From positions 1 through 7,956 of the forward strand of contig CANPNN010000057.1 in the NCBI GenBank assembly GCA_947575475.1: a DNA stretch of 7,956 bases, written 5' to 3'. Positions 4,381 to 7,956 of this stretch are shown piece by piece; the first letter of the stretch is position 1; each line of letters opens with the position of its first letter. Below the pieces are notes generated by a model. It saw only the letters and a program-made list of their open reading frames with translations. It was not told the origin of the DNA and made no database searches. The translations under genes were made by a program, and so were the position numbers. The stretch is from an uncultured Pseudoflavonifractor sp. Its GTDB lineage: Bacteria; Bacillota_A; Clostridia; Oscillospirales; Oscillospiraceae.

Positions 4381-5163
4381 CGCTTTTGCCCGCTCCCAGA
4401 GCTTGTCCAGCTCCTCCAGGGACATTTGGGCCATGTCTTTTCCCTGGGCCAGGGCCATCTCCTCCACCTTGGCAAACCGGGAGATGAATTTCTCCGTGGC
4501 GGCGTTCAGCGCCTCCTCCGGGTCGGCCTTCAGGAACCGGGATATGTTGACCACGGAAAAGAGCAGATCCCCCAGCTCCTCCTGGATGTTGGTGCCCTGG
4601 GCCATGGCCTCCTTCAGCTCGGCAAGCTCCTCGGACAGCTTGTCCAATGCACCCGAGGCGTCCGGCCAGTCAAACCCGGCCTTTTTCGCCTTTTTCTGCA
4701 CCTTCTCCGCCCGCCATAGGGCGGGGAGGGACTTGGCCACCGCGGTGAGGGTGTCGGTGTAGGTCTCCTGGGACTTCTCCTGCCGCTTGAGCGCATCCCA
4801 GTTCACCAGGACCTCCTCACTGTCGTGGACGGATACATCCCCGAACACATGGGGGTGGCGGAAGATCAGCTTCTTGCAGATCCCGTCGGCCACCGCCTCC
4901 AGGTCGAAGCGGCCCGCCTGGCGCTCAATGTCGGCGTGAAAGACCACCTGGAGAAGCACGTCCCCCAGCTCCTCCTGGAGATGGGCGGGGCTTTCCTCGT
5001 CAATGGCCTCAATGACCTCGCAGCTCTCCTCCAGCAGGGCCCGCCGCAGGCTCTTGTGGTCCTGCTCGGCGTCCCAGGGGCAGCCCCCCGGAGAGCGAAG
5101 GATGGAGACGATGGTTTCCAAGTCTTTGAGGCTGTAGGAATTTTTCCTTACAAAATCTATCAT
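4375..5163 (-). CDS. mazG: MazG nucleoside triphosphate pyrophosphohydrolase
   Basis: A complete 262-residue, two-domain MazG, close to the usual 260-residue length. It hydrolyses NTPs and dNTPs to the monophosphate and pyrophosphate, removing aberrant nucleotides and affecting (p)ppGpp-linked stress in other bacteria. The first domain carries CPWD (28-31) and the metal-binding helices E45/E46..E49 and E64/E65..D68 (EELGD). The second repeats the pattern with GFDW (163-166), E178/E179..E182 and E195/E196..D199 (EELGD). Both acidic sets are intact, so both domains could be active, though the second usually dominates. AGGAGG lies 7 bases before the ATG. It starts 37 bases after the flippase gene, so they are probably one operon. 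Unlike Bacillus YabN it has no N-terminal methylase domain. Confidence 0.96.
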   Translation of the reverse strand: MIDFVRKNSYSLKDLETIVSILRSPGGCPWDAEQDHKSLRRALLEESCEVIEAIDEESPAHLQEELGDVLLQVVFHADIERQAGRFDLEAVADGICKKLIFRHPHVFGDVSVHDSEEVLVNWDALKRQEKSQETYTDTLTAVAKSLPALWRAEKVQKKAKKAGFDWPDASGALDKLSEELAELKEAMAQGTNIQEELGDLLFSVVNISRFLKADPEEALNAATEKFISRFAKVEEMALAQGKDMAQMSLEELDKLWERAKAT

Positions 5164-5200
5164 ATTTTATCCTCCTATGCAAGAGGTATTTTTGAAAAAA

Positions 5201-6868
5201 TCATTGAATTTTCAGGATTTTGGCGATTTTGTCCCCTTTTGGCATCAGGGCCAGGTCCTCCCGGGTCAAAATTTGCAGGGCCAGCACCAATATGGCATAG
5301 ACCACGACCCCCACAAAAATGGCCCCTATGGTGGAAAGGCTGTTGCCTAAGAATCGGTTCAGCAGGCCGTAGGACCCCCAAGCCGACAGCCCCATAAGGA
5401 CGGAGGCGGCCAAGGGCTTGAAAAAGACCCGCCCATACCGGGGCGGCTGGGGAATGGCCCGGTGGATAAAAAACAGGTCCATCAGGGAGGCCGCCGCGAA
5501 ACAGCAGATGGTGCCGATGGGCGCACCCTCGATATTGATGTCATAGTTACCTACCAGAACATAGTTGACCACGATCTTCACAACACCTCCCACCACCACG
5601 GTGAGCATGGGTAGATTCACCAGCCCGTGGGCTTGGAGGATGGAGTTGCAGATGAGCATAAGGCACACGAAAATAGAGGCGATCCCCAGCTCGCTCATAA
5701 TAGGTCCGGCTGCGGCGTCCTCCAACTTGAAAAGCATTTGGACAATAGGTCCGCCCAAGGCGCACAGGCCGACCCCCATCGGCAGGAACAACAGCGCCCC
5801 GATCCGCAGGGCGGACTCGCTGATCCGGGAGGCGCCCTTCCTGTCTCTTCGGGTCAGGGCGGCGGACACGGCGGGGATCACGCTGGCGGTAATGGCTACC
5901 ATGAGCTGGGAGGGCAGGTTGTAGATGGCCATGCACTTGTCGTAGATGCCCTTAAGGCCTTGGGCCATATAGAGCACAGGCTCCACGCCGCCGTCCTCAA
6001 ATTGCTGGGCAATGGCCTCAGGGGTGATAAGGTCAGGCAGATCGATATACATCTGCTTCAAAAGGGACATGACCACCTTGCTGTCGATAATGGTGACAAT
6101 GGAGATAGCGGCAGAGCCCAGGGTGATGGGGATCGCCAGCTTGAGAAGCCGGGAGAGGATGGCGCCGTCGCTGTCGGCGGGATCGTTCCCACGTTTTCTC
6201 CGGCGGTCCGGGTCCCTTGCAAAGTGGAAAAGCATATAAGCGAGGGCGATCACACTACCCACAGACACCCCCGCAATGGCTCCGGCGGCGGACATACGCT
6301 GCTTATAGCTGGGGTCGCCGGGCAGGAGCATGAGTACGGCGTAGGCCAGAGCCAGACCGAAGACCATCTTGCAGGAAGCCTCAATAATCTGGCTTACCGC
6401 CGTGGGCACCATGTTGGAGTGACCCTGATAGTATCCCCGGAAGGCGGCCATGACGCATACGCACAGCACCGAGGGGCTGAGGGCGCGGACGCAGTAGACG
6501 GCGGACTCGTCCTCCATGAAGTTGGCCAGGTGCTGGCCAAAAACGGACATGGCAAGAAAGCTGACAAGCCCCAGCAGCAGAAAGGTCCGCAGAGCTACCG
6601 TGAAAACCCTCCGGACTTGGTTTTGCCGATCCAGGGTGTTGGCCTCCGAGACCGTTTTGGACAGGGCCACCGGAAGTCCGGCGGTGGAGATGGTAAGGAA
6701 GAAATTATAGATGTTGTAGGAGGTGTTGAAATCCACAAAGGCCTGCTTGGAGAGGATGCGGCCCAAGGGGATTTTATAGACGGCGCCGATGAGTTTGACG
6801 ATGATGGAGCCGGCTGCCAATATGGCCGCTCCACCGAAAAAGGTATTTCTTTTCTGCGATTCAGACAA
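5201..6868 (-). CDS. MOP-superfamily polysaccharide/lipid flippase (YabM/SpoVB-like)
   Basis: A 555-residue membrane protein with about 14 hydrophobic segments, of the SpoVB/YabM/MurJ group of MOP exporters, which flip lipid-linked glycan precursors across the membrane. The opening RNTFFGGAAILAAGSIIVKLIGAVYKIPLGR-like region (read from residue 7 on) and later GYYQGHSNMVPTAVSQIIEA (145-164) are characteristic of the family: a GYYQG motif followed by a P-T-A-x-SQ-x-x-E stretch. A charged loop (about 218-236, RRRKRGNDPADSD) separates the two six-to-eight-helix halves. The start is a TTG at 6868 with only weak purine-rich signals upstream; no nearer ATG would keep the first helix. It follows the amidohydrolase by 23 bases and precedes mazG by 37, consistent with one operon. 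Its position before mazG matches yabM in Bacillus, so it is more likely a YabM orthologue than SpoVB; the substrate, possibly lipid II or a spore-related glycan, is not shown. Confidence 0.88.
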   Translation of the reverse strand: MSESQKRNTFFGGAAILAAGSIIVKLIGAVYKIPLGRILSKQAFVDFNTSYNIYNFFLTISTAGLPVALSKTVSEANTLDRQNQVRRVFTVALRTFLLLGLVSFLAMSVFGQHLANFMEDESAVYCVRALSPSVLCVCVMAAFRGYYQGHSNMVPTAVSQIIEASCKMVFGLALAYAVLMLLPGDPSYKQRMSAAGAIAGVSVGSVIALAYMLFHFARDPDRRRKRGNDPADSDGAILSRLLKLAIPITLGSAAISIVTIIDSKVVMSLLKQMYIDLPDLITPEAIAQQFEDGGVEPVLYMAQGLKGIYDKCMAIYNLPSQLMVAITASVIPAVSAALTRRDRKGASRISESALRIGALLFLPMGVGLCALGGPIVQMLFKLEDAAAGPIMSELGIASIFVCLMLICNSILQAHGLVNLPMLTVVVGGVVKIVVNYVLVGNYDINIEGAPIGTICCFAAASLMDLFFIHRAIPQPPRYGRVFFKPLAASVLMGLSAWGSYGLLNRFLGNSLSTIGAIFVGVVVYAILVLALQILTREDLALMPKGDKIAKILKIQ

Positions 6869-6891
6869 GATTTTCCACAGCCTTTCCGGGG

Positions 6892-7956
6892 TTATTTCCC
6901 AAACAGCAGCGGTAAGGCATACTCCCGTACCTCCCGCAGGGTCTTTTCCTTGTCGATAGTCAGGAACTCCCCGTTTTCATATATGACCGTCCCCCGGCAC
7001 ATATTCAGCTTCACGTTGGAGCCATGGGCGGCGTAGGCGATGTTGTTGGCGGCGTCGTGGCAGGGGATCAGGTTGGGAGCGTCGGGATCCAGCAGGATCA
7101 GATCCGCGTCCTTCCCCACGGCGATCTGCCCGGTCTCCCGGCCCAGGGCCTTAGCCCCGTTGACGGTGGCCATCTCCAGCGCGTCCCAGGCGGTGAGGGC
7201 CAGGGGATCCCGCAGTACCCCATTCTGAAGGATGGCGGCCAGCTTCATCTCCTCAAACATATCCGTGTCATTGTTGGAGGATACCCCGTCGGTGCCCAGG
7301 GCCACGTTGACCCCCGCCTTCAGAAGGCCGGGAATAGGGGCCACCCCGGAGCCCAGCTTCAGGTTGGAGCAGGGGTTGTGGACGGCGGTGATCCCCTTTT
7401 GAGCCATGATGGCCCAGTCCTCAGGCTCTGTGAAAACGCAGTGGGCGGCGATAGCCCGCACGTCAAAGACCCCCCGCTCCGCCAGGGCCTGGATGGGGGT
7501 CTTGCCCCGGCGGGCCTTGCACTCCTGGTGCTCCTTTTGGGTCTCGGAGATGTGGACGTGCATCCCCACCCCGCGGCCTTTGGCAAAATCGGCGATCCAC
7601 TCCCACAGCTCGGGGGGGGAGGTGTATTCGGCGTGAAGGGCGGCGTCCATCAAAATGCGCCCGCCGTCATAGCCGTGCCAGGCGGAGAACAGATCCTCCT
7701 GCTTTCGGCAGTCCCCGCACCCGGCGGGGGAGAAGTCCTCCCCAAAGAAAATGGCCCCGTTGCAGAGGTTGGCGGAGATCCCCGCGTCGGCCACCGCCTG
7801 TCCCATCACCTCCATGCGCATATACATATCGGCGATGCAGGTGGTGCCCGAGGCGATCATCTCCATCAGCCCCAGGTCCGCGGCGGCCCGGATGGCCCGG
7901 TCGTCCCACCGGCCCTCCACGGGAAAGACGTAGTCGTGGAGCCAGGTTTGAAGGTC
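6892..7956 (-). CDS. mtaD: 5-methylthioadenosine/S-adenosylhomocysteine deaminase-type amidohydrolase, C-terminal 354 aa (cut by window edge)
   Basis: The reading frame is open to the window's right edge, so the N-terminus is missing, including the HxH metal motif of the family. The GTG at 7920 is internal: the 12 codons before it (DLQTWLHDYVFP) fit the family. Counting from the edge: SGTTCIADMY (36-45), HAEYT with H108, HVHISE (133-138) with a metal His at 135 and a catalytic Glu at 138, AAHC with H172, and LGTDGVSSNNDTDMFEE (220-236) with metal ligand D223. This is the metal-dependent amidohydrolase TIM barrel; the SNN..DM pattern points to MtaD-type enzymes that deaminate methylthioadenosine, S-adenosylhomocysteine or adenosine to inosine forms. 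The tail (KDADLILLD) is the small beta-sandwich. Related deaminases share these motifs, so the substrate is probable, not certain. It lies 23 bases before the flippase gene in the same direction. Confidence 0.85.
   Translation of the reverse strand, partial: DLQTWLHDYVFPVEGRWDDRAIRAAADLGLMEMIASGTTCIADMYMRMEVMGQAVADAGISANLCNGAIFFGEDFSPAGCGDCRKQEDLFSAWHGYDGGRILMDAALHAEYTSPPELWEWIADFAKGRGVGMHVHISETQKEHQECKARRGKTPIQALAERGVFDVRAIAAHCVFTEPEDWAIMAQKGITAVHNPCSNLKLGSGVAPIPGLLKAGVNVALGTDGVSSNNDTDMFEEMKLAAILQNGVLRDPLALTAWDALEMATVNGAKALGRETGQIAVGKDADLILLDPDAPNLIPCHDAANNIAYAAHGSNVKLNMCRGTVIYENGEFLTIDKEKTLREVREYALPLLFGK

Noticed and set aside
5164..5200. Possible hairpin hiding the mazG ribosome binding site (CCTC against GAGG)
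   Set aside because: Only four or five base pairs across an 8-base loop; too weak to claim as a regulatory structure.
5627..7036. 469-codon open frame on the plus strand across the flippase and amidohydrolase genes
   Set aside because: It is antisense to two recognised genes, spans their junction, is rich in Gly/His/Asp typical of shadow frames, and matches no family I know.

Overview
The window reads as chromosome of a GC-rich, low-redundancy Clostridia (Bacillota), most likely an Oscillospiraceae-type gut anaerobe. The evidence is strong AGGAGG-type ribosome binding sites, a perfect CIRCE heat-shock operator, and a Bacillota housekeeping cluster (yabM-like flippase, mazG, HU, rqcP). The taxonomic placement is inference from gene content and composition, not from a search.

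Left part (1-821). The 5' end of a ymdB-like phosphodiesterase runs off the left edge on the minus strand behind its own sigma-A-type promoter. Next to it is a small AT-richer module. A 66-residue, very acidic protein of unknown function (minus, 442-242) and a 52-residue ribbon-helix-helix DNA-binding protein (plus, 539-697) are transcribed divergently from overlapping promoters. Three CACTAAT-like repeats spaced exactly 10 bp apart lie over the minus-strand promoter and look like an operator. The acidic gene's terminator overlaps its own stop codon.

htpG (822-2738, plus) encodes bacterial Hsp90. Its promoter overlaps a CIRCE element with 16-bp perfect arms, followed at once by a T tract. This implies HrcA control, and the same palindrome may also act as a terminator for transcripts arriving from the ribbon-helix-helix gene. 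A 16-bp perfect hairpin at 2741-2779 ends htpG and, from the other side, the convergent minus-strand genes.

Right part (2811-7956) is all minus strand. In transcription order it holds the 3' part of an MTA/SAH deaminase-type amidohydrolase (cut by the right edge), a YabM/SpoVB-type lipid flippase, MazG, HU, a TraX-family membrane protein and the S4-domain protein RqcP. Flippase-mazG-hup-rqcP matches a conserved Bacillota cluster. Here a TraX gene with its own 5' region sits between hup and rqcP, and the yabP-yabQ-divIC genes expected after rqcP in Bacillus are absent, with htpG facing the cluster instead. The hup gene appears to have its own promoter, with a 25-bp imperfect palindrome between and over its promoter elements, and its own terminator.

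No tRNA, rRNA, CRISPR array, insertion sequence or recognisable riboswitch was seen. No gene-free stretch exceeds 300 bases. The most novel candidate is the small divergent acidic-protein/ribbon-helix-helix module with its phased operator and overlapping regulatory signals.
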